NCBI GenBank assembly: GCA_900169235.1
Contig: FWCC01000145.1
Span: 62,001 to 126,000 of the forward strand
Length of the DNA: 64,000 bases
Direction: 5' to 3'
Origin: Zarea fungicola
Lineage: Eukaryota; Ascomycota; Sordariomycetes; Hypocreales; Cordycipitaceae
This document shows, one piece after another, positions 52,133 to 63,699 of the stretch (positions are counted from its first letter, which is position 1; the number at the start of each line of letters is the position of its first letter). The notes under the pieces were generated by a model. That model was not told the origin of the DNA. It saw nothing but the letters and a program-made list of their open reading frames with translations, and searched no databases. The position numbers and the translations under genes are program-made.

Positions 52133-53776
52133 CTACGCCTTGAGCGTCGAGAGTGGCTTCACCACTTTGTGGAAAAACCTCGTGCCAAGTACTTTCGCCT
52201 CCTGAGCCGTGTTGCCCGTGGCTACACCAAACGCACCAGTTAGACAAGCTTTCACTGCATCTAGGTATACTTTCCCGACCATGCCAACCAGCTCATCGCC
52301 AAACTTGTCATTGACATCCTCGATGATAAACTGGGACATGTGGCACGTCCTGAGGCCCTTGAATTCTGGTCGAAACACTGGTCGCCATAACGCTATTTCC
52401 AGAAGTACAATACCCAAGCTATAAAGCTCACGAACTTTTGTCCATCCATCGTAAACATCGGGGTGATAGTACATGTCCAGCTCGGGAACTCCCATGGGCC
52501 GGGTCTCGACTGATGAGCCTGTGGCTGGTCGACTGAATTGAAATCCGGTAATGTACGGCTCCGAGATTAGGCTGCTAGAGCCAAACAAAATACAATCGCT
52601 CCGAAATGACTTGTGGATCCAGTTTGTGGCATGGAATAGTGAAATGGCGGACGTCAGCTTGTACGCAAGCTCGAATCTCTCGCCTAGCGCTGGCCGAGTG
52701 CCGTTCTCCCTCGCAGACTTTATCAGATCCAGCAAAGAGACTGGTTCGGTATCAATACTCTTGGGGAGACGATATACCAGTGCTATCCGACGGCCACCGT
52801 TGGACCGTTTCTCGTAGGCAGCATCGTCGAAAATCCCGACACAAATCATGCGATGGAACTCGGCAGCGTTGGGAGTGGCGAGTAGGGTGCCTAGGGCATG
52901 GACACGAGTGACCAGTTCGCCCTTTGCACTGCTATTTGCTTTGATCCCCTTCCACTCCAGTAGAACCTGCTCTGGTACTTGGCCTTCTGCTTCATAACTG
53001 CCGAGACACCATCCATTCGTATCCTTCGCGTCACCAAAGATCTCAAGGGAGGATGCGTCTATGTGTTTAACCCTCTGTGCAGCGGTGAGGACGTCTTCCT
53101 CTTGGATAATTTTGAGTTGCGCAGCCAGAGCCAGCAGGGTAGCTGGACTGCTCTGGTCAGTCTGCTGAATAGGCACTAGCGAGAGTCGGCGGTCCATCCC
53201 GTTCAGGATCGCAGTGACGACGCGAGTTTCGTCAAACTCGTCAGGTCGTACTAGTTCCTTGAGATCATCATTCAACACGGTGAGTCTCGAAACGAGCTCA
53301 GTGAAGTTGGTTTTATCTTTGGTCTGCCATGCAACTCTGTGAGGCTGCTTCTGTCTTGCCCTCTCCTCCTTGATACGTGTAATCCAGCTGCTCCTCAAAG
53401 CAAAGCTGCTCTTAGTGGTACCCGCCGCTGCTGCTGCAGGTGCAGTTTCAGGCTTGATGTCTGGCATGCCATACTTTTGGATAAATTTCTTGCCTGCCGT
53501 TTCTTGGATTGCCAGGATCTCCGCAATGATGCGACCGACTGCGGCCTGCGTGAGCTGCGACTCCCGGTGTAGCAGACAGGCGGAAGCGTTGCCAATCTTT
53601 AGGCGCTCGCCCCATGCCAAGAACTTGACTCCCTCGATATAATACTGCAGGGCAGCAAAGTGTAGTCCCGTGTCTGAAGCGAAAATATCGGTCAGTAGAA
53701 CGTAACCATCTACAGCGCCTTTGATGCCAATGAGCAGGCCAGCGACTCCGAGCGCTGTGCCGACTATGAATTCCAT
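52133..53776 (-). CDS. HeLo-domain protein with C-terminal pseudokinase
   Basis: 547 residues, single exon. Residues 1-110 match the HeLo/prion-inhibition-and-propagation type: a hydrophobic N-terminal helix (EFIVGTALGVAGLLIGIKGA) and LHFAALQYYIEGVKFLAWGE, followed by a helical bundle. A linker with a coiled-coil-like stretch follows. The C-terminal ~280 residues are kinase-like (FELAYKLTSAISLFHATNWI, SLGIVLLEIALWRPVFRP). The catalytic loop reads HKSFRSDCILF instead of HRDxKxxN, and the DFG position reads GFQ. It should therefore be catalytically dead. HeLo domains trigger membrane-damaging cell death in fungal incompatibility; HeLo plus pseudokinase parallels MLKL. Its stop is 177 bp from that of the permease. 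Function as a death executor is inferred. Confidence 0.82.
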   Translation of the reverse strand: MEFIVGTALGVAGLLIGIKGAVDGYVLLTDIFASDTGLHFAALQYYIEGVKFLAWGERLKIGNASACLLHRESQLTQAAVGRIIAEILAIQETAGKKFIQKYGMPDIKPETAPAAAAAGTTKSSFALRSSWITRIKEERARQKQPHRVAWQTKDKTNFTELVSRLTVLNDDLKELVRPDEFDETRVVTAILNGMDRRLSLVPIQQTDQSSPATLLALAAQLKIIQEEDVLTAAQRVKHIDASSLEIFGDAKDTNGWCLGSYEAEGQVPEQVLLEWKGIKANSSAKGELVTRVHALGTLLATPNAAEFHRMICVGIFDDAAYEKRSNGGRRIALVYRLPKSIDTEPVSLLDLIKSARENGTRPALGERFELAYKLTSAISLFHATNWIHKSFRSDCILFGSSSLISEPYITGFQFSRPATGSSVETRPMGVPELDMYYHPDVYDGWTKVRELYSLGIVLLEIALWRPVFRPEFKGLRTCHMSQFIIEDVNDKFGDELVGMVGKVYLDAVKACLTGAFGVATGNTAQEAKVLGTRFFHKVVKPLSTLKA

Positions 53777-55423
53777 GGTGAGACTCGAGATGCTATAGTA
53801 GCTCTTTTTACAGTAGAATTATGTTAGCTATAAGAGTAGTAGCTCTGCGGAAGCAAGGGTGGCACGCTGAGTTGCGGCACTTTGCGATTGCTAGACGAGA
53901 AATCATGGGATGTGGCTGAGGCTGACCGCAAGGCTTATCCTGTACGCCTGATAGTTTCGGTGGGACAGACCAGTATAAGAGGGAAAATAGATCAAAGAAA
54001 TGAGGGGGAAAATGAGGTCGAAAACATAATATTTTCGCCTTATCCCTATTCTGCCTCTTTATTTTTTGCCAACAAGAGCCTTTGTCTTTCATTGCGCGAT
54101 TTAGCAGGCACGCAAGCTCATCACCTATATAGCAAGAAGCTTCCATTTTCAACTTATCGATTTGGCTCAGCCAAAATCGGAAATTGGAGTTTTTCTGTAT
54201 GATAATTCCGAGAAACCTGTATCCGCCAAGACGGGACTACCCGGCTCGGTCCGCACAACCACACAAAGTTTGTGAAAGTCATTCTAATCAACCTCGTGTT
54301 GGTTCATACCACGATGGACTGGGTGTCTCCTCAATCGGTGCACAAGTAAGCCCCGCTTCGTCGACGCTGTCACAGCCTCAAAGGTCATGGCGAGTAGCCG
54401 AGGATTCCTGTCGAACCAGTATTAATCACTCCTTTTCGAGGCAGAAATTCAGTGTGCCCGCGCTTGTTGATCAACGGGAACTCTGGCCATCCTGTGGGCC
54501 TACGCTAAGCATTTGCTGTGGATGGCAATCTGGCGACTTCGTTCACGGGCAAGCTTGGAAGTGTTGCGTAGACTATTTCATCTAGCGGCTACAAGAGATC
54601 AACTGAGATGCCTAAAAAAAATTAGCAAATCCTGTATGTGTTCAAACAACCACTCCAAGAATATCTGTTCATACGGGATGACTACAGGCGGCCCATTCTA
54701 TTAAAGCCTGTCATAAGCCATGTACGAAAGAGACTAAGCCCAATTGACACGATTCTATATAAAGAGTTGTATACTAATTTTGCATAACTCAATGCACCTA
54801 GAAACCCACACAACAGGTATCACAACGCAACGCGACGTATACGAGACACGGCTCAACTTTAGCCCAGAGTGCCTCCCTGCGAACTGATAAGCCAGCCGCC
54901 ATCTCCAGCCACGAGCCATTTAATTCCTTATTCCCTGACACAGGCCATGTTTAACACTATTTACGCTTAAAAAAACCTGCGGCCACTAACCATCTTCAGA
55001 CAGTCACGCCGCACTAACCCATCTGCGGCCCGCCACCAGGAACGCTCATCAATGCAGGTGCAGGGGCCAAAATACTCCGCACATGGTAAAAGGGTGTAAC
55101 TCGACGATGGTGATAGGTTTCCTTGGCGGAGACCAACTCGGGGGTCCGCTGCGGCTGAGGACAGACGTTGCTAGACGGCCACGACCAGGATATGTCTCGC
55201 AGTGGCTGCCCAATGTAGTAGACGACCAGACGACAAGAATAGATGGTCAAACTAAAACGTTACAAAATGTAACAGGGCTTACGGGGTATTAAATTAAACA
55301 GCAGCGAGATGATTGTCATTGAATTTTACATAAGTAGCAAAGCTAACCCTTCTTCGCGCGCGCGCAAGCGCAAAGCCGCTCGCAACAATTTTTCTAAATC
55401 CTTACCGCGTTCTTAGATCAGAA
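53777..55423. other. Intergenic interval of about 1.6 kb
   Basis: Promoters of the HeLo-pseudokinase gene and of the GPI-protein gene flank a stretch with only incoherent ORFs, some of which would need non-ATG starts (e.g. 54184-54585). No repeat or RNA gene recognised. Confidence 0.4.
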
Positions 55424-56561
55424 ATGCGTACCTCCCAAACTCTTGGCGAGATCCTCGTCCTCGCCGCCGCCGTCTCGGCACAGGACTGCGACTACTCCAG
55501 CGGCCACACCTGCATCAAGCCCCGGACCACCGCCGCCGTCACCCTGCCCTTCCCGACGCTCTTCCCGTCCGCCAGCTCGCCGTCCTTTGTCTTTGCCGTC
55601 GACGACCTCGAGCACGCCGACATCATCGCCATCACCGCCAACAACAAGGACGTCCACGTCCCCTCCGGATCCGCCAATGGCCCCATCCAGGCCGTCTCCT
55701 GGTGGCTCTCCTTTGACAATGCCACGTCCAACCACAATAAAGCGCAGGAGCGCGCGTACACGGCGTGGGCGCTCGAGTCCAGCTCGAACAAGGACATTGG
55801 CGGCGCGGACGGCGGGTGCGAGGGCCTCCTCGGCGCCGAGTGCGTCGCCGACCTCAAAGCGCTCTTCACGGACAAGAACACGCTCTCCATCGGGTCCATC
55901 CCGGGCACGGGCGCGCTGATGAAGTTCTTTGCGACGCCGCCGGCCAGCGTGCGATGCCCGTCCATATACTGGGGCGACGGGTCGGGCAAGGACAACTCGC
56001 TGTATGGGACGTCGGATTCGCGGCCTCTTGTGTCGAACTGTAAGTCTGCTACTTTCTCCTTTAAAACTTTGCGCATCAACCCCCCCCACGTTCTCTCTTT
56101 TCTTTTTATTGTACCTATTTTGTGTCAGATTATATGATTCTAATACACTTTCCGCCATAGCAAATTGGATCGCCCGTCTCTCAAGCAAGCTCCTCATCGG
56201 CCAGGAGCTCATCCCCGGAAACGCATCCTTCACGCACGGGAGGACCACGATGCGATTTCGCTCGTTTGATGCGCAAAAGGCACTCGCCGTCGTGGCCTTT
56301 TCGCTCGGATACCCTGCAGGCGGACCGGGTGAGCGCGCCAACAACACGCTTAGCATGGCGTGCCTGCGCGTAGGGCAAGCCGCAAAGGAAAGCTCTGGCA
56401 GTGGTGGTAGTGGCGATAGCAGCAGCGGCGGCAGCAGCAGCAGCAGCAGCGGCAGCAATGGTGATAAGAGCAGCGGAGACAAGAAGAATGGCGGCGCCGT
56501 TTTAAGCGTAAGTATAGGCGCTCTTGCCACGGCATTGGTGACATTGTTTCTCGCTGTTTAG
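55424..56561 (+). CDS. GPI-anchored extracellular protein of unknown function
   Basis: Exons 55424-56039 and 56161-56561 join across a 121-nt intron (phase 1) to give 338 residues. Signal peptide ending AAAVSAQ; the mature N-terminus is DCDYSSGHTCIKP. The globular part contains several cysteines and potential N-glycosylation sites (NAT, NAS, NNT). Then comes a Ser/Gly spacer encoded by AGC/GGC repeats (about 56393-56480), a small polar stretch (KNGG) and a hydrophobic tail LSVSIGALATALVTLFLAV ending at the stop. This is the classic layout for GPI attachment to membrane or wall. I do not recognise the globular domain. Confidence 0.8.
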
Positions 56562-56761
56562 CCCATGCATATAATTGTCATTTCCTTAGCCTGTCGCAAA
56601 TCCTGTCGAAAATGAACGCGGAATTATATTCAATACCAATAGTAATAACATTAAAGATAACATTCATGATAACAATAGCAAAGCAATAGACAACGAAACT
56701 GATTCTGTTACTGCGTCATTCTGAACTGCGTGCTGTAATCATACCATTCAAACCAAGCCGA

Positions 56762-59700
56762 CTAATACGCGTCTGACCGCTTGACCCATTTCGGGGCCGA
56801 CACAAGCTCTACGGGCTGTCTACCCGTCAATACTGGCTGGCGTGCCTTGAGAGAGAGACCAGGAACGGCCACACCGGTGGTGTCCAGCGCCCAGACGGCC
56901 AAACCGACCCAGTTATCACCTCCGTAATTGAGCACACCCTCGGGGACAGGGAAGCTCGTCTGGGGACCGAGGTAGCTGATGTAGCGGCCAAACTGAAAGC
57001 CATTGACATACAGCAGGCTGTGGTAGGGCCCTGACGAGGTGCTATTGTCAAAGACAAAGGAGAGGGGAATGTCATAGTCTTTGGACGGGAGATCGAGTGC
57101 AAACTTGGCAGTATAAAACTGGACGCCAGCACCGCTGTGTTGTTCAAAGGGCGCCTTTTTGAAGAACTTGTCTGCGGGGGGCGCGGGCTGGTGGTAGCCT
57201 TGGCGCTCAATGAAGAGGCCACCCTCATTGAGAGGTCCACGTGCATGGTCCTTGTAGTCTTCACCACCGAGATTTCCGGTAATCTTCCAAGAGTAAATGT
57301 CCGTCTGTGCGCCGGAGCTGCTAGTCAAGCTGTACGAGAGGATGCCGCGTGGCTGCTTCATGTCATCAGAGCCAATAACAAAGTTCTCATTGAGACCCAT
57401 GTTGTCTACAAGAATGGTAAGAACATGGAGGGTGCCGGCGTCAAGCTGGGGAATTGTGTAGGTAGAGTTTGCGTCGCCAGTATTTTGGCGAGCCAGCGTG
57501 GCGCCGACAAACTTGCCGTCAATCCACACACTGCTGGCAAAGGCGTTGCCTCCAATGGTGTGCAGGGAGAGGCTCGATTCGCTTCCAGTGGCGTTGAAGC
57601 GCCCTCGGAACAGTAGAGCGCCAGTGTTGTAGCCGTAGTCGCTGCCATACAGGGACACGGGCGTGTTGAGGGGCCACGCCGTGTTGCGTGTAAAGTTTTG
57701 GGAGCTGGTCCATTGAGAGTCGTCATACCCTGGCTGGAGCTCAGGCAGGGAGTCCATGGAGAGCCAATCAAGGGACTTGAAATCCGGAAGTTTGATATCA
57801 GGGAAGGTTATGCTGGGTGTCGCAAGCCAACTGCCTTGCTTAGACTTGGTGAACTCGGTGCTTTGTCCGTTGATGGAGAGCTTGCTGACACCCGTGGGGG
57901 CGCCGATGACCTCGAAAGAAGCAGTCTTATTGAAGTCGGCTTGGATGTTCAGCGTGGAGCCAGAAACATCGGCCGAGCGGACAAGATATGGGCCGTTGAC
58001 AATGACAGCATCGGGGTTCATTACAGAGTTTCCATAGCGACCATTCGTGCCATTGGGAAGGATTGCGGTCCAGTAATTGTATGCCGAGTTGCGATCGAGG
58101 AGATAAATTGTCAAGTCGTCTACCTGAATAACCTGTCTTTTGTCTTGAACAGTCCAGCTGATGACGGTGCTTACAGAAGAGACAGAAGCAGAGACATTGT
58201 CACCTTCAATCTGCAAAACCTGATGTGATTCACGCAGAGCAAGTTCGTGAAATTCACCAACACCGCCATAGAGGACAAGAATGGTCTGGTCTTGAACCTG
58301 TTGCCAGGTAAAGATTTCTGCTGTACAGTATTGCATGGTGTGGTTGCCAACAGGGTAATCTGTGACGTGGATCTTGGTGTCACGGCCAGGAAGCGAAAGG
58401 CTCCCACCAGTCTGTGGAACCGTAATGGTTCCGTTGGCGCCGGGAATCAGCAGCTTGTAGGATGCAGATGTGGTGAGCTGGTAGTCGGCATGACGGACCA
58501 CATAGTAGTCTCCCGTGCCGTTGGACAGCAGCGGCGTCACGGCGATGTTGGGGTTGTCAGTGTATGCAGTCGTGCTCAGATCGCCAGGGGTAGTGAGCAG
58601 GTAGCTGGGGGAGGCTCTGCTGAAATGACCCTCGAGCTTGAGCTCCGAGTACTTTTCTCGGTCCAGATAACGGTCCTCGCGGATAGCAGCACCGTAGTCG
58701 TACGACGTGTAGCCGCCAGAGTAGCCAAGATTGCCCCAGTTTGTTCCGCCAAAGATCATGTAGATACTCAGAATGTCGGCGCCACCGGCCAGAGTACCCT
58801 TGTTGAAGACACGCACATACTCGTGATTTGTGAGAGTGGCGCAGTTGTCATAGCCCACGCCTCCGTACGGATCGTACGATCCACCACCAAACTCGGGAAT
58901 GGAGAATGGAGTGTTGGGGCTGTTCTTCATATGCACAGAGTGGTAGTCAGTGGGGAGGGCATCCGGGCGCCAAAAATGGGGATTGGAGCAGTCGAATCCA
59001 AGAGGATACGCATCGTAGCCGTAGATGTCTACTGCCCCAACACCAGTTCCTGGTGCGTTGTGGCCGTCCTTGCTTGCATCGTTGCTTGCCACGGGGACTT
59101 CAATTCCGAATCGACGGGCTTGATCAATAACATCTTGCATATACTGGCCATCTGGAAAGGGAACATTGCCATTTGAGACACTGTACTCGTTTTCCACTTG
59201 GTAGAGAATGACGGGTCCTCCCTTTGTGATTTGGTACTTGGCAATGAGAGGAACCATGTTGCTCATATAGCTATTGTGATTGTTAACATGAGTGGTATTT
59301 TCTCAAGCTTGATATTTCTCACTTTTCAGTTGCGTTTAGAAATTCTGGGGCTTTGGTCCGTAGCTGTGCATTGAGTCGCTGAAGACGGCCCGGGAAACCG
59401 CCACCAGAGACTTCGGCATTGATATAAGGCCCAGGACGGGCAATGAGAAACACACCAGCAGACTGTGCAGCCTTGAAGAAGGGATCCAAGTCAAAAATAC
59501 CCTCTGCGCGGTATTCACCCTCCTTGGCTTCGAGGAGTGCCCAGTCAACATAGAAGGAGACGGTGTTGAAGCCGAGGGCCTTGATCTTCTGGAATACATC
59601 CAGCCAAAGTGTGGGAACAGGGAGCCTGAAAGGATGGAACTCGCCAGAGTAAATCATGGCGCGCTCACCGCGAATGAAGAGTGAATGCGCATCCCATGTA

Positions 59701-59834
59701 ACGACATTTTGGTTTGCATCCCTGTTGTCTACCTGGGAAATGATTTTGAACCTTTCAAAGCTATTGCTGGGCAGAGCTGCAGCAGCGGCCAATGAGGACA
59801 GGGCGAGTTGTGAAAGTAACGTAAAGACCTTCAT
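56762..59834 (-). CDS. Beta-galactosidase, GH35 family, secreted
   Basis: Exons 59834-59323 and 59270-56762 join across a 52-nt intron (phase 2) to give 1006 residues, the usual size of fungal GH35 enzymes such as LacA. Signal peptide [20 protein letters not shown]. Landmarks are the family start [20 protein letters not shown], then [20 protein letters not shown], the acid/base Glu in [11 protein letters not shown] and the nucleophile Glu in [11 protein letters not shown]. Jelly-roll C-terminal domains follow. The usual GGFPGWLQR reads GGFPGRLQR here; this Trp-to-Arg change lies near the substrate region and could affect activity or be an error. It releases galactose from lactose-like or plant galactans outside the cell. 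It is convergent with the GPI-protein gene. Confidence 0.93.
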
Positions 59835-61788
59835 GGTTGACGCTTCACAATGTAGTTCTTGACAGAAGCAGTGGCATGTGTAATTGCATTAGTTCGTCTT
59901 CCACACAGCAGCCAAAGACCTGTTTATAGCCCGCTCATTCTAGCCCAGGGAATACTCGCAAGGAACGCGCAGCCGATGCAGTTTCAGATCACGGGGAAGT
60001 ATCTGCAGGATGGGCCCGCACAGGCACATCTGCATCCAGTCTCATCCCCGTTGAAGGATGCATTTTCCTTCTCCTTCCTAATACGGCGTGGAGATGGAGA
60101 TGATTTCAGTGGGAGCATGATGTCGAGCGCGTGCTACTGAAGACCTACAGCAGAGTAGTACCGCCGAAGTAGCCAGGGTACGCGAACTTTTGTTGATGCA
60201 GACGGACACGCAGGCCGCGGTGAGCCACCTTGATTAAGTGTCTGGGCGAGTCAAAACCGCCGAGTTGCTTTCGTCCGGGCGTACCTGGCCTTGGCAATGA
60301 CGAGGGCGGCCGATTTTCTCCTGAATGAAGCAACTGAGCCTGGGCTATAATGCAGTTGGCGTACCTGCATTGGGCGCACCGACTGGCTGATGGTTTTGTT
60401 TCGGTGTTGGGCAATGTCCTATTTTAGCTCCAACAAGATTAACTCCCCACTCCCGTTGATACCCCCCTTGAGAGCGGGCATGATGGCCGGAAGAGCGGCA
60501 TACAAAGGCAGGTGATGAGGGGTAGTAAATCTTGATAGAATGGGGTCAAAAGTAATTTTGACGACATGCATCACGCGAGTGCAGAATCACGCGACGCGTC
60601 CAATGCAACGAGCAGCCAAGGACGATGCTGTGCTTGTCGACATCTTGGTGGCACATGGCCGTCGGCGTGTCGGTGATGCATAATGCCGAGCAGACTACAT
60701 GATTTGGAGGAGGGGGATGTCGAGTATTGGACCAAGGGTATATGTGCTCATGCCCATGCCCATATCCGGCGTGGAGTTGTGCTGGCGCTGAGTTTGAGTG
60801 TTGGGTTGGAAAATGCCGTGGGTGATGGTCAGAAGCACTAGACACCACATTAGCCCTGCCAATCAAAGCCTGTGAGGGAATAACTTTGGCCACACCGTTA
60901 TAGGGCTAGACAGAAGGTGATGATTATTAGGTGCGATCGGCAGCCTGCATGGCAACATGAGCCACCACCAGCAAGCAGGGTGTAGGCCAGTGTCTGCTTG
61001 GCGTTTCCTTCGGCAGTGGCTGGTAATATGGATGCGGCCTTTTTCTTCTTGTGCGGCATGTCGACAGATTTATCGGGGAAAGCGGTCCGAGGCCGAACTT
61101 GATGATTTGAAAGGCTGACCTGCCAATACGGTGAATTATACTCTCGGTGTACCAATGGTGAGATGCGTGCTGGAAGCTCAGGGCTCGTTAGCTGGGGCCG
61201 CTATCGATTACGGCGGGCAGCTCACCCTTGCAGCGATGAGATGGATAAGATACGGATAAGATGGGGTAGAAACGATGATGGGAAAGGATGATACGTTGTC
61301 GATGAATGAATCACAATGTTTAGCAAACAGCCGTACGAGATGAGATGAGATGAGACGAGACGAGACGAGCACCGGCTGAATACGGATACGACTTACGGCT
61401 GCCAGCTGCCACCAACTGCAGCCAAGCCAGCCGGCTACTAAAATACAAACGCCGCCGCCACCAACAGACTCAACTCCACCAGTTCATTGCCTCAACGACC
61501 CGGCATAACCCAACCAACCATCGCTTCATTGTCACGACGGCATCCTAGTTTACATTCTGCATCAATCTCCTCCGAGCAGTCCAAAGCTGCCAGCCCATGC
61601 GGCATAACGACGCAATGCGGCGGCAATAGACACAACCCCCAATCTGCGATGCGCCGCGATTCCCCTCACCAACCACCATCACACGACTACCCTTATAGCC
61701 ACTGCCGATACCGCCAATACATCCACACGATTCACACGACTCACACGACTCACACGGAACACAGTACGTCGATCCAGATATCCTATCC
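59835..61788. other. Intergenic, shared upstream of beta-galactosidase and Zn2Cys6 gene
   Basis: 1.95 kb between divergent starts. It holds a GAGAT/GAGAC tandem run at about 61338-61368 and a CACACGACT-type repeat at about 61727-61757 just before the regulator start. Minus-strand ORFs at 60145-60414, 60546-60893 and 60898-61155 have no domain or supporting splice structure. Confidence 0.45.
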
Positions 61789-63699
61789 ATGTCTGGCAGA
61801 GTGATCCGCGCCTGCGATGGATGCCGTGTCCGCAAGGTCCGCTGCAATGGCAACCAGCCTTGCTCGCAATGCGCCCATCTGAACCTCGCCTGCAAGTTTG
61901 CGCCGCCGCCTGCCAAGCGCAAGCCTGGTGTGCGTGGTCGTCTTGTTGCGCAGCTTCGCAACAGCCAGGCACAGCAGGATCACCAACCTGTGCAGCCGCA
62001 GCACCAGCAGCAGCAGTATTCTCCCAACGGTGTCAATAGCAATGGCTCCTGGACAGCTTCCGCATCACGATCCGACACGACAAGCCCGACCACCAGCGGC
62101 AACAGCAATTCTTCTCCACCCGCCGTCACATCCATTGCTGGCATCGTCAACTCAGATCCCTACTACGGCGCACCCTCACCACTCCCCGCAACCCCGTCGC
62201 AATATGCTGCCTCGGTCAGTGGCTGCCCGCACCACACCGTCGACTACTTCCTCAGCTACCTCGCCCTCTACGAAGAACAGATATACCCCGTCAACCCCGT
62301 CCTCACCCGCGACGAGATGCGCGCCGCCATTGCCAACATGAATGCAGACCTCCAGGACCGCGCCCTCGTCTACGCCTTTGCTGCTGTCACCATCAACCTC
62401 ACACAAACCCTCTTTACAAACTCCACCGACGTCCTCACCGAGATTGCCACACTCATGAACCTCGCCATCCAGGCCCACCGTCGCGTTGAGACGCTGCGCG
62501 ACAACAGCGTCGCCTGGACAAGCTCCGATGCTGGGCCCTCGGCCGCGAGCGTAAAGTTTGGCGAGCTGCCCGTCAATTTCAAGCGCATCATGACGTGTGT
62601 GTTTTTGGAAATCTGCATGATGGCTTTTAAGCGCTGGGATCGTAGTTTGATGCTGCTGCGCGAAGCCATTACCATGATTCAAGTCCTCAATGTTCACCAA
62701 TACGACAAGGACGAGCCAGGAGGAACATTGACGGCAAAGCCCAATGACGACCAGAGCGGCGATGGTGCAAACGGGCACAACAACAACATCAAACTCGTTG
62801 CACAAACCTTGGACACAGCAGATGCCACTCCTCGCAGCAACATGATCCCCAGCGACGTGGCCCGCCTCCGCCGGGTCTACTGGGAGGTCTACATCCACGA
62901 GCGCTTCCTCTCCACCGTCACCGGCTACCCCTGCATCCAAACACCCCTCCGCATCGTGCCCATCCACGATCCCACCATCCCGCCGCACGTGGACCTCGGC
63001 TTCAACCGCCTCATCCACCTCTTCCGCGTCCTCGACGGACCCTTTCTCGCCCACTGGACCGCCCACAAGGATCCCACCCTCCCCGTCCCCGCCATGACGG
63101 CGCATTGGATCGAGACGAAGCAGGCTGAGCTCGACCACGACGAGGACGCCGCCGCCCGTACCGAAAACGACCTCGCCCTGCGTGCTGCTAGTGGTACTGG
63201 TGGTAGTAGTCATGGTGCGCGCAAATTCACCGAGATCCAGCACGTCGATCTCTTCGTCACCCGCGTCTGGCTGCGCACCCTCGTGTGGCAGTTTGCCCTG
63301 CACCACGGCCTGCTGCGCTCCGCCCCGCCGCAGGACGCCCACGAGGGGCTGAGCCTGCACTTTCCGGCCCAGCGCCTCTCCTCCCAGCTGCGCGCGCTGG
63401 TGTGCCGCCTGGAGAACGTGTCGAGCATCGTCACCCACGGCAGCGGCATCATCCAGAAGCTCTTTGAGATTACCAGCACCGTCGCCGACGTCCTCGCGCT
63501 GCCGAGGGGGCCCGGCCAGACGGAGGAGGAGGCGCGGGCCCGGCTGGAGGATTTTGAGTTTCTGGTCCGCTTCATGTTTGGCTTTCAGCGCATCGACAAG
63601 ACGCAGCGCGACTATTTGCGCGAGAAGCTGGGCGTGCTGGGCCAGCAGTATACCATTGTAGACTTTGCGACGTTGGCGGGGGAGAGTCCGAATGCGTGA
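61789..63699 (+). CDS. Zn2Cys6 fungal transcription factor
   Basis: Single exon, 636 residues. The binuclear zinc cluster is at the N-terminus: ACDGCRVRKVRCNGNQPCSQ, continuing CAHLNLACKF, i.e. six cysteines with CxxC-x6-C-x5-C-x2-C-x6-C spacing. A basic linker (AKRKPGVRGRLVAQLRN) and a Gln/Ser/Asn-rich stretch follow. The long helical middle homology region then runs from about residue 140 (CPHHTVDYFLSYLALYEEQI) to the C-terminus. Such proteins bind inverted or direct CGG triplets, often as dimers. It is divergent from the beta-galactosidase gene. It lies about 11.5 kb from the putative maltose pair, so it is a candidate, unproven, for either locus. Its targets cannot be read from sequence. 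Confidence 0.9.
   Translation: MSGRVIRACDGCRVRKVRCNGNQPCSQCAHLNLACKFAPPPAKRKPGVRGRLVAQLRNSQAQQDHQPVQPQHQQQQYSPNGVNSNGSWTASASRSDTTSPTTSGNSNSSPPAVTSIAGIVNSDPYYGAPSPLPATPSQYAASVSGCPHHTVDYFLSYLALYEEQIYPVNPVLTRDEMRAAIANMNADLQDRALVYAFAAVTINLTQTLFTNSTDVLTEIATLMNLAIQAHRRVETLRDNSVAWTSSDAGPSAASVKFGELPVNFKRIMTCVFLEICMMAFKRWDRSLMLLREAITMIQVLNVHQYDKDEPGGTLTAKPNDDQSGDGANGHNNNIKLVAQTLDTADATPRSNMIPSDVARLRRVYWEVYIHERFLSTVTGYPCIQTPLRIVPIHDPTIPPHVDLGFNRLIHLFRVLDGPFLAHWTAHKDPTLPVPAMTAHWIETKQAELDHDEDAAARTENDLALRAASGTGGSSHGARKFTEIQHVDLFVTRVWLRTLVWQFALHHGLLRSAPPQDAHEGLSLHFPAQRLSSQLRALVCRLENVSSIVTHGSGIIQKLFEITSTVADVLALPRGPGQTEEEARARLEDFEFLVRFMFGFQRIDKTQRDYLREKLGVLGQQYTIVDFATLAGESPNA

Noticed and set aside
55418..56530. 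370-codon minus-strand ORF
   Set aside because: Antisense to the GPI-anchored protein; the Leu/Pro run is the reverse reading of the Ser/Gly repeat.
62176..63438. 420-codon minus-strand ORF
   Set aside because: Antisense shadow of the Zn2Cys6 gene, which has a clear zinc cluster and middle homology region.
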